Below are positions 1-5,829 of a stretch of 12,493 bases of DNA, in pieces. The DNA is from JAVJSU01 sp040219275 (GTDB taxonomy: Bacteria; Chloroflexota; Anaerolineae; Aggregatilineales; Phototrophicaceae), in contig JAVJSU010000008.1 in the NCBI GenBank assembly GCA_040219275.1, forward strand, positions 1 through 12,493. The letters run 5' to 3'. The notes beneath the pieces are model-generated. The model made no database searches, was not told where the DNA came from, and worked only from the letters and a program-made list of their open reading frames with translations. Position 1 is the first letter of the stretch; each line of letters opens with the position of its first letter. The position numbers and the translations under genes were made by a program.

Positions 1-141
1 TACACTCCGGCAACGACTGGCGCGATTTGTCCGTAAAACTTTGTCCTTTTCCAAGTCTGACCTCATGCACCGTATCATGCTCGAGTGGTTTATTATTGAG
101 TACAATTTACAGGTTTCATCACTTACTACTTAACCACTACC
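1..141 (+). mobile_element. Probable right end of an IS1-like element
   Basis: The transposase tail stops at 133, and SUMF1-like coding begins at about 142. If the element ends at CCACTACC (134-141), its terminal inverted repeat read inward would start GGTAGTGG, and a terminus starting with GG would fit IS1-type elements. The left end and any target duplication are outside the window, so the boundary is an inference from the switch in coding content. Confidence 0.35.
2..133 (+). CDS. IS1-type transposase, C-terminal end (partial at window edge)
   Basis: An open frame enters from the left edge and stops at TAA 131-133, giving 43 residues. The visible pattern is LRQRLARFVRKTLSFSKSD followed by H-x-I-x-x-x-F-I-x-x-Y-N. 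This basic L-R-x-x-L-A-R-x-x-R-K-T-x-x-x-S-K-S block with a trailing aromatic-Asn is typical of the extreme C-terminus of IS1-family DDE transposases, after the last catalytic residue. The catalytic core would lie outside the window, so activity cannot be judged. The stop is followed almost immediately by a SUMF1 coding remnant in another frame, which suggests that the element inserted into that gene. The family call rests on eye recognition of a short tail, so it is moderate. The alternative is another DDE transposase family. Confidence 0.55.
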   Translation, partial: TLRQRLARFVRKTLSFSKSDLMHRIMLEWFIIEYNLQVSSLTT

Positions 142-456
142 CCATTTAATATTCAACAGTGCAATACAGCGCAAAGTGGCTTTGGTCGCACAACTGCGGT
201 TGGCATTTATCCTAATAATGAAAATTCGCGATCAGCTATTAATGATATAATAGGCAACGTGTGGGAGTGGACATCTAGTCGAGGAAACCCCAGTGAGAGT
301 TGGGTACATCAGAATTACGAAAGTGGCAGTGTCGACAGAATTATTCGGGGTGGTTCTTGGAGTGACGATCCTAAATCCATCAGCATAAGCACGAGAAAAG
401 CGGTCTCTCCTTTCCAACTCCGAAACTCAAGAGCTTCCTGGTCAGTAGCTTCTTGA
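142..456 (+). pseudogene. FGE-sulfatase / SUMF1-domain protein, truncated remnant
   Basis: The frame starting at 142 (continuous to TGA 457-459) contains the conserved core of the formylglycine-generating-enzyme-like domain: F-G-R-T-T-A-V-G-I-Y-P at 181-213, I-I-G-N-V-W-E-W-T at 247-273, and I-I-R-G-G-S-W-S-D-D-P at 340-372. The upstream two-thirds of the domain are missing. The frame hits a stop at 97 inside the transposase region, so there is no plausible own start. The usual closing G-F-R segment is also missing: after A-V-S-P (about 411) the sequence no longer fits the family and runs into the end of a leftward reading frame. It is therefore broken at both ends and is probably not functional. 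Intact members are often secreted or periplasmic formylglycine-type or effector-like domains, but no specific role can be given here. Confidence 0.65.
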
Positions 457-722
457 ATAAGCACCATGAGAGTAGCAAATGTATGCTGGATGCGCAGTCG
501 TTGAAGTTTCTCATCCATATACTTTGAATCGTATTCAAAATAGCGTACCAATTTTTCGTGGATGGAAGCTGCTTCCTCAATTGAACGGTCACGATAGGTA
601 ACCAGATAATCCTTAATTATTTCACTATCTGGTTGCGTGTTTTTCGATACTAAAAGACGTATTGCTTCATAAGTATCTGGCGGAGAATGAAGTTTTTCAA
701 ATATTGTTGTATCCATCACCAT
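315..722 (-). CDS. Hypothetical protein, probably with a chimeric C-terminus
   Basis: I do not recognise this protein. The leftward frame is open from a GTG at 806, but the first plausible ATG codons are at 722 (M-V-M-D-T-T) and 716. The region from 716 to about 400 encodes a charged, mainly helical sequence (for example E-E-A-A-S-I-H-E-K-L-V-R-Y-F) with no signal peptide and no clear membrane segment, and its composition is that of a real soluble protein. The last 25 or so residues are antisense to the SUMF1 R-G-G-S-W-S-D-D-P motif, so the native C-terminus was probably lost when the two sequences were joined at about 375-410. No good ribosome binding site was seen; GTGGGG lies upstream of the ATG pair. 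It may be a decaying remnant rather than an expressed gene. Confidence 0.35.
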   Translation of the reverse strand: MVMDTTIFEKLHSPPDTYEAIRLLVSKNTQPDSEIIKDYLVTYRDRSIEEAASIHEKLVRYFEYDSKYMDEKLQRLRIQHTFATLMVLIQEATDQEALEFRSWKGETAFLVLMLMDLGSSLQEPPRIILSTLPLS

Positions 723-840
723 GCCCCACATCGTATTTAGGCTACCACTTGGTTCAAATATAACTCGTCTGCGTCTTTTGGAACATAAAGATATGAAGTT
801 CTTCACTTAAACAAGCCCAACTTAACCCAGACATTGTTTA

Positions 841-1140
841 GAGAGGCAAGAACAACGTGGTTTACCTATACGGGCTAGAGATGTGGTCAGCATCAGTGTT
901 AACGGCTTACAGCCCGTGTAACAAATTCGTGATCCGGTAGGTGATGAGATGGAGATTGGGGTTGAATATCATTTTCGTTGAAATCGCCTCAGCATTGAAC
1001 GTATCGCCCGCGCCCTCGAATCCTATAACAGCCTGTTTCTGGGAGATGTGATGTCCGCAGTCAATCCAGATGAAATTTTGCGGTTCTCTGAGCGCATCTC
1101 AATTGCAGTGGTAGTGTTTCGTTTCAGAACAGCGTGTTGA
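841..1140 (+). pseudogene. Enolase-superfamily (MR-type) sugar acid dehydratase, dead fragment
   Basis: One reading frame (codons in step with 883) carries a recognisable middle portion of a mandelate-racemase-type enzyme. V-G-D-E-M-E-I-G-V-E-Y-H-F-R (940-978) matches the third-strand metal-ligand region with an acid and a His two residues on. I-A-R-A-L-E-S-Y-N-S-L-F-L (1003-1041) and V-N-P-D-E-I-x-R-F-S-E-R (1060-1095) match the following helix, strand and helix. The frame is broken by TAA at 919-921 and TGA at 979-981 and ends at TGA 1138-1140. The second metal-ligand position, normally Glu in L-F-L-E-D/E, is Gly (codon 1042-1044). Start, capping domain and C-terminal half are all missing. 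It is a fourth, decayed relative of the three intact enzymes in this window. Confidence 0.55.
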
Positions 1141-1146
1141 AAAAGT

Positions 1147-1292
1147 AACCCCATCTCATGGAACAGGGCAAGGTCAATTTGGTCTATCGATGGTACATTG
1201 GCTACGATTTGGACGAAGCTATTCCTGACCACAGTAGCCTGAGCCGTGTTGATGATATCAGACAATCATGCAAACGTCGGATCAGTTGGTGA
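1147..1292 (+). pseudogene. IS5/IS1182-like transposase fragment
   Basis: From the ATG at 1158 the frame reads M-E-Q-G-K-V-N-L-V-Y-R-W-Y-I-G-Y-D-L-D-E, then A-I-P-D-H-S-S-L-S-R (1158-1247), ending at TGA 1290-1292. The N-L-x-Y-R-W-F/Y-x-G-x-x-L-D-E-x-x-P-D-H-S-x-L-S-R pattern is the well-known N-terminal catalytic-Asp region of many IS5 and IS1182-type transposases. Only about 30 residues fit; an in-frame stop at 1146-1148 precedes it, the match fades after S-R, and no flanking inverted repeats were seen. It is a fossil fragment, not a working element. Confidence 0.55.
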
Positions 1293-1351
1293 AACGCTTT
1301 GGGAGGAAATTTACCTGTGGCGCAAAGCACCAAGCTATCCAAACCCAAGCC

Positions 1352-1365
1352 ATTGATCGATCAAT
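1352..1365. promoter_or_regulatory. 14-bp perfect palindrome with central CG, possible operator
   Basis: ATTGATCGATCAAT is a perfect palindrome centred on CpG and lies 10 bases upstream of a TTGACA element. Size and central CG fit a LacI-family type operator, and its position fits control of the operon that starts at 1441. It differs from the CTGAAANNTTTCAG sites further right, so a different regulator would be expected. A chance occurrence is possible. Confidence 0.35.
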
Positions 1366-1375
1366 CTTCGAAATT

Positions 1376-1404
1376 TTGACATATCGATACTATCAAGGGA
1401 AAAT
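1376..1404 (+). promoter_or_regulatory. Candidate sigma-70-type promoter of the dehydratase operon
   Basis: A perfect TTGACA at 1376-1381 is followed, after 17 bases, by GAAAAT at 1399-1404, which matches four of six positions of TATAAT. The predicted transcript would start at about 1411, leaving a leader of about 30 bases before the ATG at 1441. Confidence 0.4.
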
Positions 1405-1440
1405 TATTATCAGTAAAAATAAATCTTGATAGGATATATA

Positions 1441-2718
1441 ATGCAAATTAGAGAAATGATTATTACACCAATAGCAATTTCAGATCCTCCACTTCTTAAT
1501 GCGGCTGGTTTGCACGCACCATACGCCCTAAGGATCATTGTAGAACTTGTGACGGATGATGGTCTGTCAGGCTGGGGCGAAATCCCCGGTAATCAGACTA
1601 CATACGCCGCCCTCAAGCAAGCACAAGAGCACGTTATTGGTAAAGACCCCTTTAACATTAATGCGATTTTTGCCACCTTATCCACAATTTCGAAAATTGA
1701 CCCTCGCGGTAATACCCCATGGGATCAACGTCATTGGGTACACGTTCAAAGTGCCATTGAGGTTGCTTGCTACGACTTGATGGGAAAAGCAGTGGATCGT
1801 CCCGTTGTTGATTTACTAGGTGGCAAAGTGCGTGATCGCGTGCCATTCTCAGCATATCTCTTCTATAAATATGAAGGCGCAGGTGGTGCGCTAGGATTTG
1901 GGATCGACGAAACTGCGACAGGATGGTCAGCCGCCCGTCAACGTCCGGCATTAGATGCAGAGGGCATCGTCGCTCAAGCTAGAGCCATGATTGATCATTA
2001 TGGATTCAAATCAATTAAGCTAAAAGGGGGTGTCTTTGAGCCTGCCGTCGAGGTGGACTCAATGATTGCATTACGTGCCGCGTTTGGCGAGTCTGTCCCT
2101 TTGCGGCTTGATCCGAACGCCGTCTGGAGTGTTGATACTGCAATCGAATGGGGTAAAAAGCTGGAAGGTGTGCTGGAATATTACGAGGATCCGGTACGAG
2201 GTCAGGAGAATATGGGCAAAGTAGGTCAAGCCGTCAATATCCCTATGGCTACGAATATGTGTACCACCTCTTTTGCTGATCTACCAGGAAGCGTTCAGTG
2301 GCAGAGCGAAAACATCATTTTATCTGATCATCATTACTGGGGTGGATTTCGCGCAACTCAAGACCTTGCACGTTTTTGTGCAACGTTCGAGCGGGGTATG
2401 TCTATGCACTCCAACAGTCATCTGGGGATTTCATTAGCGGCGATGGTTCATCTGGCGGCTACTATTCCAAATTTGACTTATGACTGTGATACCCATTATC
2501 CATGGCAGGATGGGGCTGATCTGGTCATGAATCCTCTACCGTTTGAAGACGGTGCTGTGAGCGTTCCGCAATCACCGGGGTTGGGAATCGAAGTTGATAG
2601 GGATATGTTAGCGAAGTTACACCAACAATATGTCGACTGCGGTTTAACGGAACGAAATGACGAAATCGAGATTCAAAAAGTTGAACCTAACTGGAAATTT
2701 CAATCTACCCGCTGGTAG
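1441..2718 (+). CDS. gudD: Glucarate dehydratase-type enolase-superfamily enzyme
   Basis: Predicted to dehydrate D-glucarate (or an epimer such as L-idarate) to 5-keto-4-deoxyglucarate in the cytoplasm, using Mg2+. The 425 residues are close to the usual 440-450 of the family. All glucarate dehydratase landmarks are visible: K193-L-K195 on strand 2, metal ligands D224 (R-L-D-P-N), E249 (Y-Y-E-D-P) and N272 (A-T-N-M), and the D296/H323 acid-base pair (L-S-D-H-H, M-H-S-N-S-H). Asn as third ligand separates the GlucD subgroup from the ordinary MR subgroup. T-H-Y-P-W-Q-D-G near residues 351-358 is also typical. ATG 1441 is preferred over the in-frame TTG at 1426 because AGGA at 1431-1434 sits 6 bases upstream. 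It is the first gene of a four-gene operon, and the DapA-family gene follows after 25 bases. The exact substrate epimer is inferred, not shown. Confidence 0.85.
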   Translation: MQIREMIITPIAISDPPLLNAAGLHAPYALRIIVELVTDDGLSGWGEIPGNQTTYAALKQAQEHVIGKDPFNINAIFATLSTISKIDPRGNTPWDQRHWVHVQSAIEVACYDLMGKAVDRPVVDLLGGKVRDRVPFSAYLFYKYEGAGGALGFGIDETATGWSAARQRPALDAEGIVAQARAMIDHYGFKSIKLKGGVFEPAVEVDSMIALRAAFGESVPLRLDPNAVWSVDTAIEWGKKLEGVLEYYEDPVRGQENMGKVGQAVNIPMATNMCTTSFADLPGSVQWQSENIILSDHHYWGGFRATQDLARFCATFERGMSMHSNSHLGISLAAMVHLAATIPNLTYDCDTHYPWQDGADLVMNPLPFEDGAVSVPQSPGLGIEVDRDMLAKLHQQYVDCGLTERNDEIEIQKVEPNWKFQSTRW

Positions 2719-2743
2719 CACATAAAATCATAGAGGACTTAAC

Positions 2744-3682
2744 ATGACAATGAACACTGAAGCACTGCTTGATGGGTTGAATTCGGTCATCAGTATCCCA
2801 CTGATCCCTTACGCTGGTGAGCAAATTGATTACGATGGACACGCTAAAAATATTGAGTATCTGTTAAAAAATAATTATTTGTCTGATAACCGTCCCCGTG
2901 TTATCTCCATTGCGGGAACGAGTTTGATACATCACGTTGGGTTTAAAGAGCAAATTCATTTAATGGATGTTACGGGTCAACAGATGGGCAAGGAGGGTAT
3001 TCTGATCGCGGCGATTGTGCCAAACCCGATTGGTGACGCGGGCGATATGATTGCCCAAATGTCAAAACTACAGCGTCCTCCGGATGTCTATCTACTGATG
3101 CCGCTGACCGGCACATATAGCCCGGAAGGACTTTACAGCCAATTTATGCAGTTCACGGCTAAGTATGGTACTGAATATGATGCCCGCTTTCTCTATTATT
3201 ACCGTAGAGCGCGAGATCGTGACTTTATCATTCGCCTCATCAAAGAGTCGCCTCATGTGATTGGGGTCAAAATTGGAACCGATGAATCGGACGTGAAGCC
3301 CTTTATTGACGCATTGGATGAAAGTAAGATCGTCATCTGGGGCATCGGTGACCGTTCAACCGATGCGGCACAACTCGGCGCAAAGGGGCATACATCGGGC
3401 ATCAACATCTTTGCCGTTCGCGCTTCGGATGAAATCAACAACGCACAGCGCCGCAAAGATTATGATGCGGCGAGGGAAATCGAGGCGCAAATTGCGCCGC
3501 TTGAAGATATTCGCTTCCTGAACGAGCGCGCTTATAATTACTCCGCTGTGATGGAGATCATTATAGTTTCCGGTGTTGAAGATGTTGTCGCCGGTACAGG
3601 CGGACCGTTCAACCCGCGCGTTCCTTCTGAGGTCGGGGAGGAGATTACTAGGATTGCCGACAATATTCGACAATATCATTAG
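2744..3682 (+). CDS. DapA/NAL-family class I lyase, possible 5-dehydro-4-deoxyglucarate dehydratase
   Basis: A 312-residue member of the dihydrodipicolinate synthase / N-acetylneuraminate lyase family of cytoplasmic TIM barrels. The Schiff-base Lys is K176 in V-I-G-V-K-I-G. The substrate carboxylate loop, normally G-T-T/S, is G58-T59-S60. The catalytic Tyr is probably Y152 in Y-Y-Y-R, which lines up by eye with the Y-N-R of 5-dehydro-4-deoxyglucarate dehydratases. Following a glucarate dehydratase, the most natural reaction is decarboxylating dehydration of 5-keto-4-deoxyglucarate to 2-oxoglutarate semialdehyde. Aldol cleavage to pyruvate plus tartronate semialdehyde, or cleavage of another 2-keto-3-deoxy acid, is also possible. 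The GTTGE signature is not intact (G-T-S-L-I-H), so it is a divergent member. ATG 2744 is chosen because GAGGA at 2733-2737 lies 6 bases upstream; ATG 2750 is too far. Confidence 0.8.
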   Translation: MTMNTEALLDGLNSVISIPLIPYAGEQIDYDGHAKNIEYLLKNNYLSDNRPRVISIAGTSLIHHVGFKEQIHLMDVTGQQMGKEGILIAAIVPNPIGDAGDMIAQMSKLQRPPDVYLLMPLTGTYSPEGLYSQFMQFTAKYGTEYDARFLYYYRRARDRDFIIRLIKESPHVIGVKIGTDESDVKPFIDALDESKIVIWGIGDRSTDAAQLGAKGHTSGINIFAVRASDEINNAQRRKDYDAAREIEAQIAPLEDIRFLNERAYNYSAVMEIIIVSGVEDVVAGTGGPFNPRVPSEVGEEITRIADNIRQYH

Positions 3683-3790
3683 ACTTGGTATACTCAACTC
3701 AAGAAATTTATGACGATATTTGTGCTCACTACGTTAAAATTTTACTTATCGATATTGAACGTTTACATACAGGAATAAATAAGAAAAATT

Positions 3791-4954
3791 ATGCGAATTA
3801 CAGATGTACAAGCATGTGTTATCGGAGAGCAAGTTCCTGACAGTGGCGGTTGTGTATGGACGTTTGTGCGGATTTACACAGACGAAGGTATTATTGGAAC
3901 CGGTGAATGTAATTCAGGCGGACCCGGCTATTCTGGTTTTGCGACCAAAGCGGCAATCCTTGCGATGCGTGAGCACATCATCGGTGAAGACCCATTCAAT
4001 ATCAACTTAATCTATGAGAAATTGCGACGGATGGGGCGTTATGGTGGTTCAAGTGAGGCACCCCTCATTTTTGCGTTGACCGGCATTGATAACGCGCTTT
4101 ACGATATCGTGGGTAAGGCGCTGGAAGTACCTGTATATAAATTGCTGGGTGGTAAGTTCCGCAGTGATATTCGCTTATATGCAGACTGTCATTTTGGCGA
4201 AAGCGATGATCCCAAAGCCTACGGTGAGAAAGCTTTAGAAGTCATTGAAGAAGGCTTTAGTGCCGTAAAATTTGATGTTGATGGCACAGGCACGGGCAAA
4301 CTAGACCGATTTAATTGGACTGTCGGTGCGAAAGAAATGACCCACATCATTGCACTCGTTGAAGGCATCCGCGAAGCAGTCGGCTACGAAATTGATCTGG
4401 CAATAGATTGTCACGGTCAGTTTGATCTGCCCTCAGCGATTACGTTAGCGCGGGCGATTGAACCCCTGCGTTTACTCTGGTTAGAAGAGCCGGTTCCCGC
4501 AGAGAACATTGATGCGCTGGCACAGGTGCGCGCATCATCAAGCACAATTATCTGCTCCGGTGAAAATCAATACACACGTTTCGAATTCCTCGAATTATTT
4601 CAGAAAAAAGCCGTCGATGTGATTATGCCCGATCTAGCGAAAGCGGGTGGTATTGCAGAAGGCAAGCGTATCGCTGATCTTGCGGATGCGCATTACATCC
4701 CGATTGCCCCGCACAACGTTTCATCCCCCATGGGCATGATGGCGGCATGTCACGTTTTAGCATCAGTCCCAAACTTCCTGCTATTAGAATTCCATGCACG
4801 TGACATTCCCTGGTGGAATGATCTGTGTATTGGAGATGCGCCTTTTGTCGACAATGGATTTATGACCGTTTCCGAGCGTCCGGGCATCGGCATAGAACTC
4901 AATGATGACGTTGCCAAACGGCTCTTGTGGAATGGTGATACCTATTTTGATTAG
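3791..4954 (+). CDS. Enolase-superfamily sugar acid dehydratase, galactonate-dehydratase type
   Basis: A 387-residue mandelate-racemase-subgroup enzyme. The capping domain (about 1-120) ends with the hallmark L-L-G-G-K-F-R-S-D. The barrel shows K160-F-D162 on strand 2, metal ligands D206, E232 (W-L-E-E-P) and E258 (S-G-E-N), H208 two residues after D206, and the D281/H308 dyad (M-P-D-L, A-P-H-N). The D-x-H plus D/H dyad is the active-site plan of D-galactonate and mannonate dehydratases, so syn-dehydration of an aldonate or aldarate to a 2-keto-3-deoxy acid is expected. A loop of about 20 residues follows strand 2. The substrate cannot be read from the sequence. The gap to the previous gene is 108 bases and the ribosome site is weak (AAGAA at 3781-3785, AGGA at 3771-3774), so it might have extra control of its own. 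M-R-I-T-D-V is the usual family start. Confidence 0.85.
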   Translation: MRITDVQACVIGEQVPDSGGCVWTFVRIYTDEGIIGTGECNSGGPGYSGFATKAAILAMREHIIGEDPFNINLIYEKLRRMGRYGGSSEAPLIFALTGIDNALYDIVGKALEVPVYKLLGGKFRSDIRLYADCHFGESDDPKAYGEKALEVIEEGFSAVKFDVDGTGTGKLDRFNWTVGAKEMTHIIALVEGIREAVGYEIDLAIDCHGQFDLPSAITLARAIEPLRLLWLEEPVPAENIDALAQVRASSSTIICSGENQYTRFEFLELFQKKAVDVIMPDLAKAGGIAEGKRIADLADAHYIPIAPHNVSSPMGMMAACHVLASVPNFLLLEFHARDIPWWNDLCIGDAPFVDNGFMTVSERPGIGIELNDDVAKRLLWNGDTYFD

Positions 4955-5028
4955 GTTTCAGAGCATCTCATAATAAGCGCGTCCCACTATGCATAATATA
5001 TTTTATTTTTTGACAGAGGAGCAAATAA

Positions 5029-5730
5029 ATGTCGCAAGATGAGCCAACAATTGTCGAATTACAAGCGCGTTGGGATAAAATCCGCACCGCTAATTTATAT
5101 GATACGCTGGACAAATTGGGATATCCCAATCAATGCCTTGATTTAGGTATCCGTCCGCTTTTTCACAATCAGCATTTAGCTGGGCAAGCGATCACAGTGC
5201 GGAGCAACAGTATCGCCGCTACCCCTAATGATGCAGAAGGGGATTGGGTGGGTACGTCCTTTGATGAACTCCGAGAATCGCTCTATCCCGGCTGTGTGGT
5301 AGTCATTGAGTCCGGCGGTGAGGAACATGCCGGCAAATTTGGCGAGATGACAAGCTGGGCGTTGAAGCAAGGTGGCGCACATGGTATTGTCATCGACTCG
5401 TATATTCGGGACTCGCGCGGGTTGGAAATCATTCCGGATTATACAGCCTGTGTACGCGGAACATCACCGATTGAATCGAATAAGCGCTGGCGGATGACTG
5501 ATGTCAACGCACCGATTGGAATGCCCGGTACGCTGACCAGCCGTGTCCGCGTTGCCCCCGGAGATTGGATCGTCGGCGGGATGGATGGTGTTATTGTGGT
5601 GCCGCAGGAAATCGCAATGGAAGCCCTCGTTGCCGCCGAAGATCTGGAAGCGCGTGAACAAGGGATGCGTGAAGATATGGCGGCGGGCGTGTCCTTTGAC
5701 GAAGCCTTCGCCAAGTGGGGGCGTGCCTGA
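5029..5730 (+). CDS. RraA-family aldolase / decarboxylase-like protein
   Basis: A 233-residue member of the RraA / 4-hydroxy-4-methyl-2-oxoglutarate aldolase family. These cytoplasmic, oligomeric, divalent-metal enzymes cleave pyruvate from 4-hydroxy-2-oxo acids and often decarboxylate oxaloacetate. Visible signatures are G105-E106 (G-E-M-T), the G-A-H-G-I-V-I-D core with R127-D128 for substrate and metal binding, and the C-terminal P-G-D-W-I-V-x-x-x-D-G-V-I-V-V-P at 177-192. The usual V-D-G-x-x-R-D has Ser in place of Gly (I-D-S-Y-I-R-D), a mild deviation. The N-terminus A-N-L-Y-D-T-L-D-K-L-G matches the family's nucleating helix. A strong AGAGGAG at 5015-5021, 7 bases before the ATG, fixes the start. 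As last gene of the operon it likely splits or decarboxylates a keto acid made by the upstream dehydratases. A role as an RNase E inhibitor is unlikely in this context. Confidence 0.8.
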   Translation: MSQDEPTIVELQARWDKIRTANLYDTLDKLGYPNQCLDLGIRPLFHNQHLAGQAITVRSNSIAATPNDAEGDWVGTSFDELRESLYPGCVVVIESGGEEHAGKFGEMTSWALKQGGAHGIVIDSYIRDSRGLEIIPDYTACVRGTSPIESNKRWRMTDVNAPIGMPGTLTSRVRVAPGDWIVGGMDGVIVVPQEIAMEALVAAEDLEAREQGMREDMAAGVSFDEAFAKWGRA

Positions 5731-5770
5731 GACTTCGTTAGTTTTTAGCCTTTGACGATAAACGTAAATA

Positions 5771-5804
5771 AAAAGAGCGGGCATCGGTGATGCCCGCTCT
5801 TTTT
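5771..5804. terminator. Bidirectional intrinsic terminator
   Basis: A perfect 15-bp stem (arms 5771-5785 and 5789-5803, GC core GAGCGGGC) closes a GGT loop and is followed by a T run at 5800-5805. Read from the other strand, the A run on the left (5769-5774) also gives a U tract. It lies between the convergent RraA-family gene and the permease gene and can end both operons. Confidence 0.9.
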
Positions 5805-5829
5805 TGTCTTGAATTTCAGGTGTCTAAAC

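Noticed and set aside
1023..1265. Leftward open frame of 80 codons
   Set aside because: It is antisense to the dead enolase-superfamily fragment and the transposase fragment, both recognisable on the plus strand; its own sequence resembles nothing.
1426..1440. TTG start five codons upstream of the glucarate dehydratase ATG
   Set aside because: AGGA at 1431-1434 lies within this extension and is well spaced for ATG 1441.
3356..3697. Leftward 113-codon frame inside the DapA-family gene
   Set aside because: A shadow of a well-supported gene on the other strand, with no independent features.
5809..5817. TGAATTTCA as a third copy of the operator
   Set aside because: The arms are only 4 bp with an odd centre, and it lies between a terminator and a stop codon, not near a promoter.
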